From Bromus sterilis (taxonomy: Eukaryota > Streptophyta > Magnoliopsida > Poales > Poaceae), in the NCBI GenBank assembly GCA_950022295.1, contig OX465598.1, forward strand, positions 93,844,001 through 93,908,000: a stretch of 64,000 nt of DNA, given 5' to 3'. Within the stretch, counting starts at the first letter, position 1; every line of letters begins with the position of its first letter. The position numbers were made by a program, and so were the translations under genes. Below the pieces are notes generated by a model that was not told where the DNA came from, searched no databases, and worked only from the letters and a program-made list of their open reading frames with translations. This document shows positions 31,510-45,400 of the stretch, piece after piece.

Positions 31510-33756
31510 GGCACCCTGCTGGAGGGAGGATCCACCTCGAGGAGCTTCCCCTTCACCATGGACGCTTCCTGGATGTGCCTTGAGTAGTTTCCTTTGGACC
31601 ATGGGTCCGTGATCAGTAGCTATGTGATGTTCTCCTCCCCTCTTTGTTCTTCATGGTTTAGACCTCATGAGCTGACCTACATGATCGAGGCACATATGTA
31701 ATCTTTTTGCTGTTGCTATGCTGAGTTTGATGGGGTCTGATGGATTATGAGATTATGTTCAGATTGTGATAGAGTAATATCTTTGGTTCTTATCTTTTAT
31801 ATTTTTGTTCCTAAGTAATTCTTGCATGTTCTCCGTTGTTGTTTATTGCTTTGGCCAATTAGTAGGTAGTAACTCCAAGACGGAACGTTATGCTCGATTG
31901 TGGGTTCATGCCCCCTGATGACACGCTTGAGTGACAAAAACATGAGTCTAGGGGATGTGATGTTGCCACAAGGGGGAAAACAACGGTGCTTGGAACCGCG
32001 GTTGCAAGGATTGTTTACTTTACGCAAAGTGATTTTTAATGCAGTTGTCTGTTGCTTTGGGTTTACACTTTGGGTGGGGCTCGCAACTTAATACCAGCGA
32101 GATGTTCTGGATATATATCTCAAGGTGGATGATTAGTAGTAGATGCAGTTGGATTTCAGTCTACTTATTTTGGCGTACTGCCCATGCTTTTGAGCCTTTT
32201 CCTTTCTTTGTAGCATAGTTAGCATTGCGGTGCGTTTATAATCCTGTCAATTGCCCATCTGTAATTTGTTCACCTCGCATAACAGTTTTATCGTCTTTTG
32301 GGAGAGAGACATCACTAGTGAACATCACGGGACCCCGGTCCATATTCTCATCACTGTTTCCACGCTCATTTACTTTTCTTATTTTACTTTCAGTTGCTAT
32401 CATTATCATTATCCCTTGTGTTCTGATCCTTTGTAAACAACAAGGCCGGAGAGATTGAAAACCTCTCTGAACTTCGTTGGGCGCAAAGTTATTTATGTTT
32501 GTGTGCAGGTCCAGGTTAAGAGAGCAATATCGCAAACGGCGCGTTGCTCGCTTCACCACCTACTTATCATTACTAGAGTCCTATGGGATTCGATACTCAA
32601 CCTTGGTATCTTCACCAAGGGAAACTTGCCGCTACGATGCATCTCACCTTCCACTTGGGGTAACCAACGAAGGGCGAGAAGCAATTATCATCTCTCGCAT
32701 ATCAGGAAGACAAGATGGTCACCATCCAACAAGAAGGAGATCCAACAACCCAGTCTTCGTGGGGTTTGTTAACCCTCAACATGACCTTTCTCTGAACCTT
32801 TCAGGAACAACACCTGCACTTGAAGCTCCACCTGTGTCATTTGCTATATCCGAAGCTCACTGAATCACTAGACAATTTTGTGAAGACTTTCGTGTACTGA
32901 AGTATAGGTGGCTATATTGGAGGCTGAAAACCAAACCATTCGGCGTATAATAGCGGATTTGAAGAGCTCCAAGTAGTATTGAGATTGAATTCTTCATTGG
33001 TATTGGCATCCCCTTAGCTTGTTCCAAGATTGGGGGAGTGCCCGGTATCTTTATCCTTATATTTTATCTTTCGTGGTCAAAGTTCAGTGTCATATCGTTT
33101 CTAGGGAAGTTATCTTATGAAATAGGTGTTTGCATTGAGGTCTATCACTCCTTTATGGAGAGTCTTGTATCTGTCTGTGTGTAGTTGTCTATGATGGAAT
33201 TTTAATGAGAAGTCTATTGGTTTCTTCGTTGCACTTGGTATTCTCTCCACGCAATCGACCTTATATGTTGATTCTTATGGGAGTATTGATCTTATATCAG
33301 GTATGGCTTTGAAAACTTTATTTAATCTCGGCAAACATAGCATTGGTCATAACAACAAGCATGAGTTTTCTAGTAGCGACATAGCCAAAACCTTTATGCT
33401 CTTATGCTTGAAGTGTTATGCTGACAAGGAAGACAACTTGATGTTTCATGCCAATTCTTAATTTTATACTTCATATTGTTTTGCATTCAAGTCAACATCA
33501 TTTGTCTGCTTTCAAAAGCCTTTGCTTGCCAAACTTTGTACTAAGCGGGAATACTGCTTGTGCACCCATACCTTGAAACCTCAACCTTCCAAAGAGTCCA
33601 CCATACCTTTCCTACATGTGGTATTTCACCGCCAATCCTAAAGTACATTATTCATGTGCTATCTTTAAACCTTCAAAATAGTATTACTCCTTGTTTTGTG
33701 CCTCTGTTTTAGCTCATGAGGAAGTAGTAGATAATTCATGATCTTCTCATACTAGA
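31510..33756 (+). mobile_element. Element F: LTR and internal fragment, probably non-autonomous
   Basis: From 31510 the text resembles the element D LTR read on its own strand: GAGTAGTTTCCTTTGGACCATGGG against GAGTAGTTCCTCCTTGGACTACGGG, then CAGTAGCTATGTG and ATGAGCTGACCTACATGAT. It goes on through an LTR 3' part to about 32650. From there to 33756 it is non-coding internal DNA, including a GGGGGAGTGCCC run near 33026. A 128-codon frame at 32477-32863 has no family I recognise. Element A is inserted at its left side and element G at 33757. Confidence 0.65.
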
Positions 33757-34245
33757 TGACGAGGGGGTGTCCCCACGACTCCTATGGATGAGGGTACCTG
33801 GTGTGCATCAAGAAAGAAGGCCAGCCATAAGCCTCGACAGGCCCACGGCTGGCCCACTCGAGGCACCGATGTAGGAGACCTTGGCGACTATGGAAGCTAC
33901 AACTTGGCGTCCAAGACTAAAACTAGATTAGGCAACTATCTCTATAAACCTAGATGGACTCCTTGCGACCTATCCTAGTATATAACGGCAGGGAGAGGGG
34001 ACGTCTGGGGCATCCAATCTCATGGCAACACCCCTGGTCCCAAGAGAACTTGCCTCGACCTCCACTGCAATCTCCTCCATCATAATAGAAAAGAGCAGGA
34101 AGAAGGGGTTTCACTGATCGAGGGCCCTGAACCTAAGTAAATCCCTGTCTCCTGTTAGCCGACGAGTATCGCCAACCTTCACATCTCCTCTACGATCTAA
34201 CCCAGGGTTCCTAACCATGGGATTTGCCGAGGTCAATCCTTGTCA
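33757..34245 (+). mobile_element. 5' LTR of element G
   Basis: 489 bases, TGACGAGGGGGTGTCCCC to AATCCTTGTCA. It is related to the A and B LTRs but clearly diverged. TATATAAC at 33979-33986 stands where B has TATATAAA. CTAGA (33752-33756) precedes it as a possible target duplication whose partner is off-window. Confidence 0.9.
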
Positions 34246-34247
34246 AT

Positions 34248-34265
34248 TGGTGCCGACTGTGGGGA
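34248..34265 (+). other. Primer binding site of element G
   Basis: TGGTGCCGACTGTGGGGA lies two bases after the LTR, the counterpart of 7698-7715 in element B with two differences. Confidence 0.7.
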
Positions 34266-34540
34266 AGACGCAGGTTGGAATCACGATCTCGGCGGTCCCA
34301 TCATCAGCAACCAGCGAGCCAAGAACTCGAGCAAGATCCGACCCACTCGAAGAACTCGAGTTCATCGCAAGCCTCTCCGTCGCACCACCAAGATTTCTCG
34401 GCCATCAACTAGGCCATGATTAATCTCTCAGCGACTACCAAAGTCGCGCCCGGCGAAAAAGGACTCGATGACCCAAAAGACAAACACAAGTCGCAGGCGC
34501 GAGGACAGTTGCATCGCCAGATCAGATACAAGAAGTCCAA

Positions 34541-35338
34541 TTGGAAATCTCGCTCGAGCAATCACCACACGCCGGAGCAACTCTAGTAACCATTCGAGCA
34601 CCTTCCTCCACCCGGACACCCGCCGCAACCCGCGATGAGGACTCTGAAACTCAATCCGGCGAATACTATGACCCTGACCGAAGACCGGACGAGTTAGCCA
34701 AGATGATTCGGAACTACTCGATCAAGGACAGAATAGAGCACCCAAGTTTACACTCCCGTACAGAAGATTACTCGCAGTCGTTCCGCATCGCAAGAAGAAG
34801 AAGGCATGCCGTCTCTAGCAAACTCACAGCCAAAAAGCAGCTGGATGGACCCTGCATGATCCACTATTTCGAGGACGACTGGGGACGTCTTAGAGAAGGC
34901 CACACTCTGAGGAACTGTCATTTGTTCAACGAACTCTCCGATAGGCTCAAAGAAGAGAAGCAGCGCAAAGCCAAGCGGGCTCGAGGAACATCGCAGCCAT
35001 CAGCACCTAACACAGAAGAGCAATATCCTCTGTCCCACGGACGAGTCTGCATGATCGAAGAAGGACGACCATCAAAAGCAAAGCAGGAGACGCACACCCT
35101 GCAAGCTCGAGCAGCCGAAGACCTATTGACAGAAGAAACATATCACCTATATGGCTCAGAAACCAACATCACTTTCTCGCAAGAAGACCATCCACCCGCG
35201 ATTCCAAGACGAGGGCACGCACCGTTGGTCCTTGAAGCTCAGATCGGCGGTTATGACATGGAAAGAGTATTCATGGATGGAGGCAGGAGTTTAAACATCA
35301 TCTTTACCAGCACCTTGCACAAGATGTTGATCCCCTGA
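34541..35338 (+). pseudogene. gag C-terminal part and protease of element G
   Basis: The open stretch of 265 codons carries the gag segment GEYYDPDRRPDELAKMIRN and QLDGPCMIHYFEDDWGRL, then RVCMIEEGRPSKAKQ. It ends with the start of an aspartic protease: HAPLVLEAQIGGYDMERVFM followed by DGGRSLNIIF (active-site D-G-G). A TGA at 35336-35338 cuts the protease. The gag start lies upstream near 34336, where the ATG seen in element B is lost. Gag forms particles and the protease processes the polyprotein. Confidence 0.8.
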
Positions 35339-37177
35339 TCAGTCTGGAAGAACTCCGGCGTCATGCTCTACGGCGTAGTAACACGAGAAGCAGCCTCCTC
35401 CTTGGGAACAATTGAGCTCGATGTCATTTTTGGCAACAAGGGCAATTTCACAAGAAAAATCCTCGAGTTTGAGGTACTCAACTGGCAGCCCCAATACCAC
35501 GCCATACTCGGCCGACCTGCATTCGCGCAATTCATGGCGGTCCCACACTACACATACCTCAAGCTCAAGTTGCCAGGGCCCTCAGGGGTCATCACGGTCA
35601 ACGGAAGCTTCACCAAGTCGGACCAGTGTGACCGAGACTTTCATCAAGTCTCTGACACATTTGGAGCACAATAGCAGCTCGAAGAGATAGCCATGGTGGT
35701 AGACAGGAGCGTCCTTCCGCTAGCAAGCAGAAGCGAAGCAAAGGAAATCACTCACGACTTCAGCGTCGACAGCGACACAGTCACCCATTAGGTGCACCCA
35801 ACGGACCCAGACAAGACAGTCCGAGTCTACGCTCACTTACCAGAAGAACAGGCAGCAGCCCTTATGGTTTTCCTCTGCGAGGTGTGGAAATTTTTTGCCT
35901 GGTGCCCGACCTACATGCTCGGAATACCACGAGAGTTCGTAGAGCACGCACTACAAATCTACCCAAACACTAAACCAGTAAAGCAGGCGATGCGAAGATT
36001 CTCTAAATCCAAGCGCGGAGCCATTGGGGAAGAAGTCAACCGACTACTCGATGCACAATTCATCCGGGAAAAGAAGAAGGCCACCTGGGTCGCAAACCCA
36101 CTCCTAGTACCTAAAAAGTACACCGACGTACTACGCATGTGCGTCGATTACGGGGCCTTCAACAAGCACTGCCCAAAGGACCACTTCCCTCTCCCAAGGA
36201 TACACCAGATAATCGACTCTACCGCAGGATGCGACCTCCTGTCTGTCCTTGACGCCTACTCAGCGTACAACCAAATCAGGATGAAGGAAGAAGACGAAGA
36301 GCATACCTCATTCATCACACCCTACGGTGTATTCTGCTACAAGATAATGCCTTTCGGATTGAAAAATGCTGGAGCCACGTACTAGCAGATGATGCAAGCA
36401 TGTCTAAGGGACCAAATCGGCAGAAACGTCCAAGTCTACGTCGACGATATCGTTGTCAAAACATAAAACACACTCACATTAGTCGACGACCTTCGAGAGA
36501 CTTTCGCAGCACTCAACAGATATAGGATCAAGCTCAACCAAAAAAAGTGTGTGTTCGGCTTCCCAGCCGGAAATCTGCCCGGGTACATGGTCTCTGCCCG
36601 AGGAGTCGAAGCCAACAAAGAAAAAGTCCAAGCACTCGCAAGGATGTAGGAACCGATCGACATCAAGGGCGTCCAGCAACTCACCGGAAGACTCGCAGCC
36701 CCGAGCCGCTTCATCAGCAGGTTGGGAGAGAGGACTCTGCCATTCTACCAACTACTCAGAAAAGGAGAAAAATTCGAGTGGACTGAAGAATCCCAGAATG
36801 CATTCACGGACCAAAAAAAGACCCTCTCGACCCCTCCAATTCTAGCAGTACCAAAGGAACGAGAACCCCTATACCTCTACATAGCAGCACACAGCAGCGT
36901 GGTCAGCACCGCGCTCGTCGTCGAGCGCGCGGAGGAAGGCAAAGTACAAAGCATACAGAGGCCAATCTACTACCTCAGCGAAGTGCTCACGAAATCTCAG
37001 CAGCGGTACCCGCACTACCAGAAGCTCGTGTATGCCATCGTCATGACATCACGGAAAGTAACGCATTACTTCGAGGAGCATCTCATCACGGTCATGAGCA
37101 GCGTACCACTCGCCGACATCCTCAACAACCCAAGAGAAACAGGTCGAGTCGCCGAGTGGAACATCGAGCTCAGCCCC
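35339..37177 (+). pseudogene. Protease end, reverse transcriptase and RNase H start of element G
   Basis: The frame is broken by TAG near 35672, TAG near 35791, TAG near 36383, TAA near 36464 and TAG near 36649. Readable parts are ILGRPAFAQFMAV (protease end), then RT: PVKQAMRRFSKSKRGAI, CVDYGAFNKHCPKDHFPLPR, LLSVLDAYSAYNQIRM (catalytic Asp), FGLKNAGATY and YVDDIVVKT. The connection and RNase H follow to AEWNIELSP, where LTR H starts. Several stops sit where B has CAA or CAG-type glutamine codons. Confidence 0.85.
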
Positions 37178-38950
37178 TGTAACAGCCCGGAAATTCCACC
37201 CTAATTAAAAAAATTGTTTGTTGCCTTATTTTTGCTGATTGCTATAATTGTTTGTAGTATTTGCTTCGTTGATTTATTAATCGGTGAATATTTCCCCCCC
37301 TCTTTCTCATATCGGATGCGGGACCAAACCTTTTCCCAATGGCACACGACTTTTACGACACCGGGTTTCACCCGAGCACCGTCGCAACCAGCACAGGAAC
37401 AGACATCGCCATCGGAACGAAAAAAACCATTTAATAATTAAATAGGTTATTTTATTGGGCGCCGGAAAAATATTCTCGAAATGGTGTCGAAGTGAGGTAC
37501 GACTGACGGGCTCGCCGCGCTGAGCGCGTGGTTCGAGATTTCGTCTGAATCGGAGGTCGTATGCACTCTCGGCGGTCAGAAACACGGAGCATCGGACGTG
37601 CGCGAGAGAGACCGGGGGCATTTACGTAAACCTGCCATCCACGCCAGTCTATATAAAGACCACCACTCCCCCACCCTTTTCTAGGGTTTCCCTAGCCTAA
37701 AAATTGCAGCACCCCCTCAAAATTGCCCCAAATCTGCCCAATAACCCCCAAAATTGTGAAACCCTAGCCCAAGCGAATCTGACCCGATCCAACGGCCAGA
37801 TCGCCCCCCAGCTCCTCCCACCTCCATCCAGACGAACTGGGCCCCGCAGGGCCCAATCCAGCTGCCGCCGCCGGGCCGAATGGGCCACGGCCGCCCGACC
37901 ACCCCGTCGCGCTCGCCGGAGACCGCAGTCGGCCGGCTGACGCGCCGCCGCGCCTCCTATACTTCCTCCCGCGCCCTCCTCCTCTCCCCTGACCTCCTTT
38001 TATCCCTCGCAGGCTCACCGGAGAGCCACCGGTGCGCCATATGGCCGAGCCGAGCTCGGGCCGGCCGCTGCCACCACGCACCCGTCGCGCCACCCTGGAG
38101 CACAAGGTGAACCCGGACGGCATCCGCGACGCCCGTTGAACTCGCGCCCCTCCACCAGCCTCCTCGCGACGCCACTCGCCGGCGTCAAGTCCGTCGTCGC
38201 CGCCACCACGGTAACCACCCGATCCGGCAGCCGCCAAGGCCAGGTGGGTCGGCCTCGCCGCTCCCGCGGCCCACCACAGAGACCCAGCCCGCTGCTATCT
38301 CTCGCCTTGGGCCAGCATTGCCTAACCTTCGCCCACCCGCGCGGACAAGCAGGCCTCTGAGGCCCATGGTGAGGCACCCCTTTTTCCGCTTTCCCCTGTA
38401 ATTTCTGCTAAGTCTATAATTTTATGCTGTTGTATCCATTTTTCGATGAGAATAGCGAGTGATCCGTAGCCCGTATGAAGTTGCACCCAAAATGAAAAAT
38501 GTTGCCTGTGATGTTCTCTAACTTTCATCTTTTGTGAGTTGTTTGATTTGAGATTGTTTAGATGTAGTTATTGTGTGCTGAACAGGGCTTTCCGTCATTA
38601 ACTGCAAATTGTTGCTGAAACTTTTATTTTATGTCAACTTCGGGTGACGGTTGCGTCGCAACCGTTCATCGGAATTGAGTGATTCTTGTTGCATACTGTT
38701 AAGCATCATGTCTACTCCAGTTATATGCTTTCACATGTCATTTTGTCCTGCTACATGTTGATTGTATCATCACCCAAATTAGCTACCCTGCTGTTAGTGT
38801 GCTACTGTTAACGTAAGATGCAAACTTTGCTGCCCTATATCTTTTGAACCATGCATCCTATTGAGCATTGCAATATGTTATTTGTATCTATGCCCTGTAT
38901 AATTTCATTATATGTATTGCATGATCATGTTTATATTCCAGGTCATAGCT
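37178..38950 (+). mobile_element. LTR H, left part (cut by element J)
   Basis: It starts TGTAACAGCCCGGAAATT directly after GCCCC in element G pol. It has a TATA box (TATATAAAG, 37650-37658) followed by CCCTAG-type leader text, a GC-rich block (37780-38350) and an AT-rich tail. The other end is beyond element J and the window, so a full element cannot be told from a solo LTR. Overlapping frames in the GC-rich block show no family. Confidence 0.7.
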
Positions 38951-41900
38951 TGTAACATCCTCACTGTCAAGTAACAGTAATGACTGCAGTGATCCTCTTG
39001 TTAATGATCATTACTGTTGCTAATCATGGCATGATCATCTTTGCTTTTGATCACATTCAAAATCCCCTTTTGTTTGCATTAAAATTTATGTGGCAAATAA
39101 AAGTTCATCCAAAAATTATGCAACCAATTTTATCAAATCCCTAAAAGTCAGTACACCATGTTAGAACAACATTGGGATTTGTTGCAATGACCTAATAAAT
39201 CAAACAATTGAAAACAATAGCAAAACATCAATATTTAATCATATTAAATATGGCAGTAATTCAAATGAATTTAGTTTGCCCCCAAACTTTTTGTGGCACT
39301 AGTATAAAGTGAAACACTAATTTTGGAGCTAGTCTACCATTTTACAAAATTGCAGAAGCAAAGAAAACAATTGCAAACAAAAATACAGAAAAGAAAATAA
39401 AAGAAAAGAAACTAGCCCTATCTTCCGCTCATGGGAAAAAACCCCGGCCCAGCCCCTCTCCCCTGGGCCAAACCGGCCCACAACCCACCAAGCCCACTCA
39501 TCCCCCTCCTCCCGTACGCCCGCCATGGCGTGGCACCCATCCGCCGGTGCCACGGCCTCGGTCGTCGCCGTGGCCGGCATCGCGCGGCCGCCGGCCAGCA
39601 TAAGGGCCGCCCGCCCCCCTGCGCTCCTCGCCCTAACCCTAGCCGCCTCCCTCCAGTTCCCTCCCGCTACCCCCTCCCCTCGTCGTCTTCAACCTCAAGC
39701 CGAGCCCGCCATGGCCGCCCCCTTATGAAGCACGCGGCCACCGAGCCCCCGTCCCTCACCGGCGTGTCCAGGCGAGCCGCCGAGGGCGCCCTCATCTCCA
39801 TGCGCGCGGAATCGACGCCAGGGGCCCCGAGCACGTCGCCCGCCCCCTTCTTCTCCGTCGACGGCCGCCGCCCTCCACCTCGCGATTTCGGCCGCCCCGA
39901 AGCCCCCTCGAGCTCGCTGCCCCTGCTACTCGCTCCATGTGAGCTCTCCCTCGATTCCCCTCGGTTTCCCCTTCGCCCCGTGCGTAGAACAGCCGCCCCA
40001 CGTTGCCAGTGCTCCGGCCGCCGCCGGAGGCTCGGCTCCGGCGAGCACGGCCCTCCCCAACCTCCCCCAATCACCCCAGTCGACGCGCCCGGCTGCGGCC
40101 GTTCGAATGCGCCCTAGCGCGCGTGATCCCGTGAGCCCAGTCGACGGCGCGGTCGACCTCGTCGGCGTGCCGCCGCTGGCGAGCTTCCGGTGATCCCCTC
40201 CTGTGTCGCTGACCGGTGGGCCCGCCCGGTCAGTTGTTAACCACCCCTAACCCCTCACTGACCTGCGGGCCCTGCCGCCCCTAATTTCCTTCTAATTTAA
40301 ACAGAGAGAAAACTCACCCATTCTGTCTATTACATGTGGGGCCACCCCCCTTAATTAAATACTGGATTATTTAAAATGGTTTAATTAAAATGTTAGTTAG
40401 ATGTGCCTATGACACCTAGGGCCCACCTGTAGGTAGTTAGTTTAGTTAACTAAACTAGTTAACCCACTGACATGTGGGACTCCATTGTAATTAGATTTAA
40501 TTAAAAAAATTAACTGTGTTACTGACCTGTGGGACCCACTGGTCGGTATTAAATCTGTATATTGTTTATTCAATTAATAAAAGAATTTCGAAAATGATTT
40601 AAATAAATTAAAAATTGAATTAAAATTGTTAAATCAATATCTTTTAAACCGTAACTCGGATCAAAAAACTTTATACATGAAAATTGTTTAAAAAACTATA
40701 ACGAATACGCTATCCGTTCGTCTACCACCCCCCCCCTCTAACATATCGAACATCGAACCGTCCCCCTTCGGACCTGTTGTCCGATGATTTGTCCGGTACT
40801 GTTAAAGTATCCGGATGAATTTATTCTAAACACGAAAGTTGTTCAGAATAGTTCAACTAACACGGATACACCACCCATACGTTTGTCGGATTTCCACGAC
40901 ACCTCCAGCATGATACCTCCCCCCTCCGGACACACTGTCCGGTAATCACCCGGAGCTGGTAATTCGTCCCGGATGATTTTCCGCTCCGAGCATCACACAT
41001 TGCCCTGCGTTAGAACCCCGTAAACATTTCATCTGTCATGTCATGCATATGTTTGTATATTATTGTTGTGTATTTAATGTTTCCTCCCACCTTAAACTCC
41101 GGTAGACCCCGAGACTGTCGTTGACTACACCGCTGCTGGGTACGACTACTTCGTCGACGACCCTACTCCTACCATCAAGCTTCCAGGCAAGCAGAGCCAT
41201 TCTCTTCCCCAGATATCGTCTATATTTTCGTACTTTCTTGCACTAGGCATTACTGCGGCTGCTACGATTACAATCCTATTCAATTGCATAGCCTGTTTTT
41301 GTCGCCCTTTGATGTACCTTCCTTTATCCTATGCTGCCTATTATATATGTTATATTCAGCAGTGATCCCCGTGCATTGTTAGCTAGGATTAGATAGAGGG
41401 TCGTGATCACTCAGGGGAGTGAACTCGAATACAACTTATTACAACTGCACAGGTACGGTACAATGCAGACACCGCCTCAGGCCCCCTAGCTCGGCTCTAC
41501 CGAGCCACCATCAAGTGTGAGCTATCAAGGAGTAATCCTTGTACTCCACTCGTTGCTGACTCTATATAGCCGCTCTAGGTACCTGAGCAACGGTTGTCCT
41601 TAAAGGTAAGAAGTCGGGCGACCCAACGGTGACCGCGAGTGGTATTGCGACGGGACGACAGGGAGGGTACGACCAGTGTACCGGTGTGCTTGGCCCCTGA
41701 TCGTTGGCCGCGAGAGTTACCAAACCACGAAAGTCGAGCTCCTCCAGGAGCACACGCGAGACAAGGTAAGGAGTCGGTTCACCTTGTTGGTAACCACAGA
41801 GACTTGGTGGGACGACAGGGCAGGCACCGATGTACTGGTGGTCTTGACTGCTGTCGTTGTCCGCGGGTCAGTTAAGTCGAGGGAACGATAACGGTTGTCT

Positions 41901-42467
41901 CACAATTTAATAAAATTCTAAATGGTTCGGTGGATGACTTGAGAGGCCCGTTGGTCTGTACGCACTACCTTCACGTGGGATAAGGAGTTATGGGATCCCC
42001 TTCGTCGTAGTTCATTCGAAAGCTCTTCAGACGTCAGCAGTATCGCGGTCTGATTGCCGGGAAGTTCTGTGTCTTCTTTACTCGCGAGTGGTGTTTGCTT
42101 TTGCTTCCCGGCCAGCCTCGCAGCGTGCAGGAGCATGCAAGGGTGAGGGTCCTAGACCCCTTGGCGCATAGGATTTAGTCCGGCGGATGGCCTCTCTGCT
42201 GAGCCTAGGATGGGCTACGCTGTGTCGGATAGCTTTGGTGGAGCGTTCCCTAACAAGGTGCCCGCCACCCTGGAGATCCGAGCGTGCAGGCTGAACAGTA
42301 GTGCACCCCTACTGTTCACGGTAACAGGACGCTTATGCTGAAGCTGGATCTTACCACTACAAACTATTATTATTAAACTGTACGGTTCCGGGTTTTCTTC
42401 CTCGCTGGGATGTCGAGCAAGGGATATCGGAGGCATTGTTACTTATTACAACCTACTATTATACAAT
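38951..42467 (+). mobile_element. 5' LTR of element J, left part
   Basis: It starts TGTAACATCCTCACTGTCAAG, like TGTAACACCCTCAGTGTCATG of element I. Shared landmarks include CTTCCAGGCAAGCAGAGCC (41181) and CTTGTACTCCACTCGTTGC (41538). It is interrupted at 42467 by solo LTR K after TATACAAT. Similarity to the element I LTR is only moderate here. Confidence 0.85.
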
Positions 42468-45400
42468 TGTAACGACCCGATTCACTAAAGAATCCAAGTC
42501 TCTGTGCATTCCGTGCTAGTCCCTGGATCAATAGCTAGCACACAGAGTACATGATGTAATATTAAGAATAAACCACATGTCATATATATTACATTGAAGA
42601 TCCAGTATTACAATAAAGCATACCTGCATACCACAAGGCTAGCTTACAAAAAGAATACAACGGAAAAACAATAAAGAGCTTCGTGGCGTATATCAACTCC
42701 ACCGGCAGGTTGAGTATAGACATCGTAACCCTACAACGCATCACTTACTCGTCGTATAAAATCCTGCAACACCGAAGGTTACAGCCCGACAACGGGTCAG
42801 TACATCTAATTTGTACGGCAAGTCACACGAAAAAGTATATATAACAGACCTACCACTACATGCAGGATAAGTCAAAGGAAAGGCTTATGGTTTAGTTTTG
42901 TAGAAAGCTGATTTTTCCCTCACATACTACAACTAATCAAATTTTAATTTATCTTGCTAGTCCTAAGTATGGTTGAATCGGGCTACACCAATTCCAACCA
43001 TCCCTTTATTAAAAGTTCCCACTCAAATTCTTATTAAGGTGAATTATCTGTCAAGACCATCCAACAACAATAATGCCCAGTTGCTCAAAGTTGTCCGTAA
43101 CGGTGGACACGGCTAATCATGATCAGTTTTTGGACTCTGCAGAGGTTTGTACACTTTCCCCACTGGACTCAACCCGAAGATTGAGACATAGTCTTTTAGA
43201 AGAGGTTGCCTCCACCCTTTGGTAGCCGGTACACCTATCATATCTACAGCAGCTAGCTACCAGGGCCAGGTTTCCCAAAACTTACTCATCTAAGCCAGAG
43301 CCCATATAGCCAGTGGTTGTACATGGAAGCTACTAGTCACACTGTCTGTCCGATCTTTTTTAGCCTGGACGGCGCCCACTGCGTCAGAGGGTACTCGCCA
43401 TGACGCACTCGGTTCACCACCAAAACAACCATTGGGTGCATTTAACCCCAGCACTGTCCTTAGACAAGGCACAACCACCAGGATGCAACCCGCCTGTCCA
43501 GAAGTGATTTCTATTTAAGTTTGCTAGTCAAGTCATTAATCCTCACATAGCTCAAATGATAACTCAACCCAATCCCCGTCTACAAAGCAATAGCAATATA
43601 TAACAACCACGATCCTAGGGCGACAAAGAAATATAAGGTCAGAACATATGGCTATCCTACTAGGTTTGAATCATAACTAATATATAATCCTACACATGCA
43701 TAGAGTGATAATTTTCTACATGCATAATACAAAATATAGGATGAGGTATGGTCAAAGTGTAACTTGCCTTATACATTCGAGGAAGTTCTTCGCTCTCGCG
43801 GTCCAGTTAACTCTATTCGTCACACTCCGAGAAATCTATCGCAAACAAAGGAACCCGAATAAGCAATCACACCACAAGGACAAAACAAAAGATCAACAAA
43901 CAAACACAAAGGTTTTAGCAACAAAACAAAAAGGTTTTGAAGTGTAAATGTGTCGATGTGCTTGAAGGTGATCAGTGGAAGTGATCTTGAGAGAGTCAAC
44001 ATATAAAGAATTGTCGGAACAAGATTATGATCAAGGCATTATGAAATCAAGGTAAAGATCATAGCAATATGAATGATGTGTGGATATTGCCGATAGGATG
44101 TCTCATATGATCCAATATGCAAAAAGAATCACGTGAAACGAAATACTACAACGCAGGTCATAGCAAGTGCAAAATTGAATTGAATTTGACTTTAGACAGA
44201 ACAAGAAACTTGTGAATTTTTGTGTACTCATGATATAGACAGAAAGTAGATGACACGAGTGATCTAACGCAAAAAGAATCACTCGATTTGGATCAACGGT
44301 ATAAAAGATATGGCCTCCGGAATTTGAATTTGAATTTGAAATAAATTCAAATTCAAAAGTGTGCAAAGTGTGCAAAAAATTTATACCATGCTAAATTACA
44401 GAACAACACGAGTGCGTAGGAAAAAGTTTCACCTCGATCCGAATTACGGTGTAGAAGATATTGCGGGTACGGCGCCGGGGTGTTTTTTGCCAACAACGAC
44501 CTATCCGCAAATAAAGTTTTTTCGCAAAAAGCGATCAGGTCCCTAGGACCAGATCTGGCCGGAGTTGACTCCGGCGAGGCGGTTTCCGGCGAACTCCGAG
44601 CGGCTCCGGCGAGGGGCTCGGCCGACGGTGGCTGAGAGGAGGCGGCGCACGGCCGTGTGGCGTCGGGGCGGCGCACGGGGCACGCGCGGCCAGCGTCGTG
44701 GCGGCCGAGGCCGGCGCGGTGGCGCGGTGCCTTCGGTGATGGCCGACGGGAGGCTTGCGGCCGAGGCTAGCCGGGCGGCGGCGTGGGGTGGCCGAGGCGC
44801 CGGCGGCGGGTGAGGCCGGCGGCGCGGCGGAGGGTGAGGCCGGCGGCGGCGGCGAGTTGCGGGGCCCGGCGGCGGGTCCCGCGGAATTAGGTTTAGAGAA
44901 AAAAAGAAAAAAAGGAGAATAAAAGATTTATTCCGAAACTATTTATAACCGGAGAAGAAACAGAAAAAAAAAGAACTGGGCCGGCGACTGGGCTAAAGTT
45001 GCGCTCGCGCGCGAGAAAAAGAAACTGGGCCGACTACAGTTTTTCTTTTTTTTCTAATAAACCGAGACTTCAAACAATTAAATAAAATCAACCGTAACTC
45101 CGAAAAATATGAAATAAAATTCTAAATTCTTCAAATAATCCAAAGAAAATTATTTAATGAATACATTTTCCAAAAAGGAAAATAAAAATAAAAACATTTT
45201 CTAAATACTTTATTTAAATATAAAATACTTTTCATAACTCAAATAAAATCCAATAAATTATTAAAAATATTTTTCTTTGGTCAAAAGCATTAACAAACCA
45301 TTTCTAAATACTAAAATATAAATTTTAAAATTGTCACACCAATAAATAATTTGGTAAAATAAAAATATCCCATTGGAATAATTTTTCAATTCTTTTAAAA

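Larger units (their letters stand above)
33757..37177 (+). mobile_element. Element G: Tat-lineage Gypsy element, 5' half
   Basis: The order is 5' LTR, primer site, gag, protease, RT and part of RNase H, cut by LTR H at 37178. It keeps the protease and RT N-terminus that B lacks, so it serves as the in-window reference for B. The frame has at least six stops. The 3' half, where an antisense gene would be expected, is outside the window. Confidence 0.9.

Noticed and set aside
32477..32863. 128-codon frame in element F
   Set aside because: No recognisable domain; it lies across the LTR/internal border of a decayed element. Kept only as a remark under F.
38640..38670. Perfect inverted repeat ACGGTTGCGTCGCAACCGT in LTR H
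   Set aside because: A single nine-base stem with a one-base centre in one LTR copy. No second copy to test conservation.
39431..40117. 228-codon frame in the J LTR
   Set aside because: The same LTR block as in element I but a different reading. Low-complexity P/S/R content and no motif.
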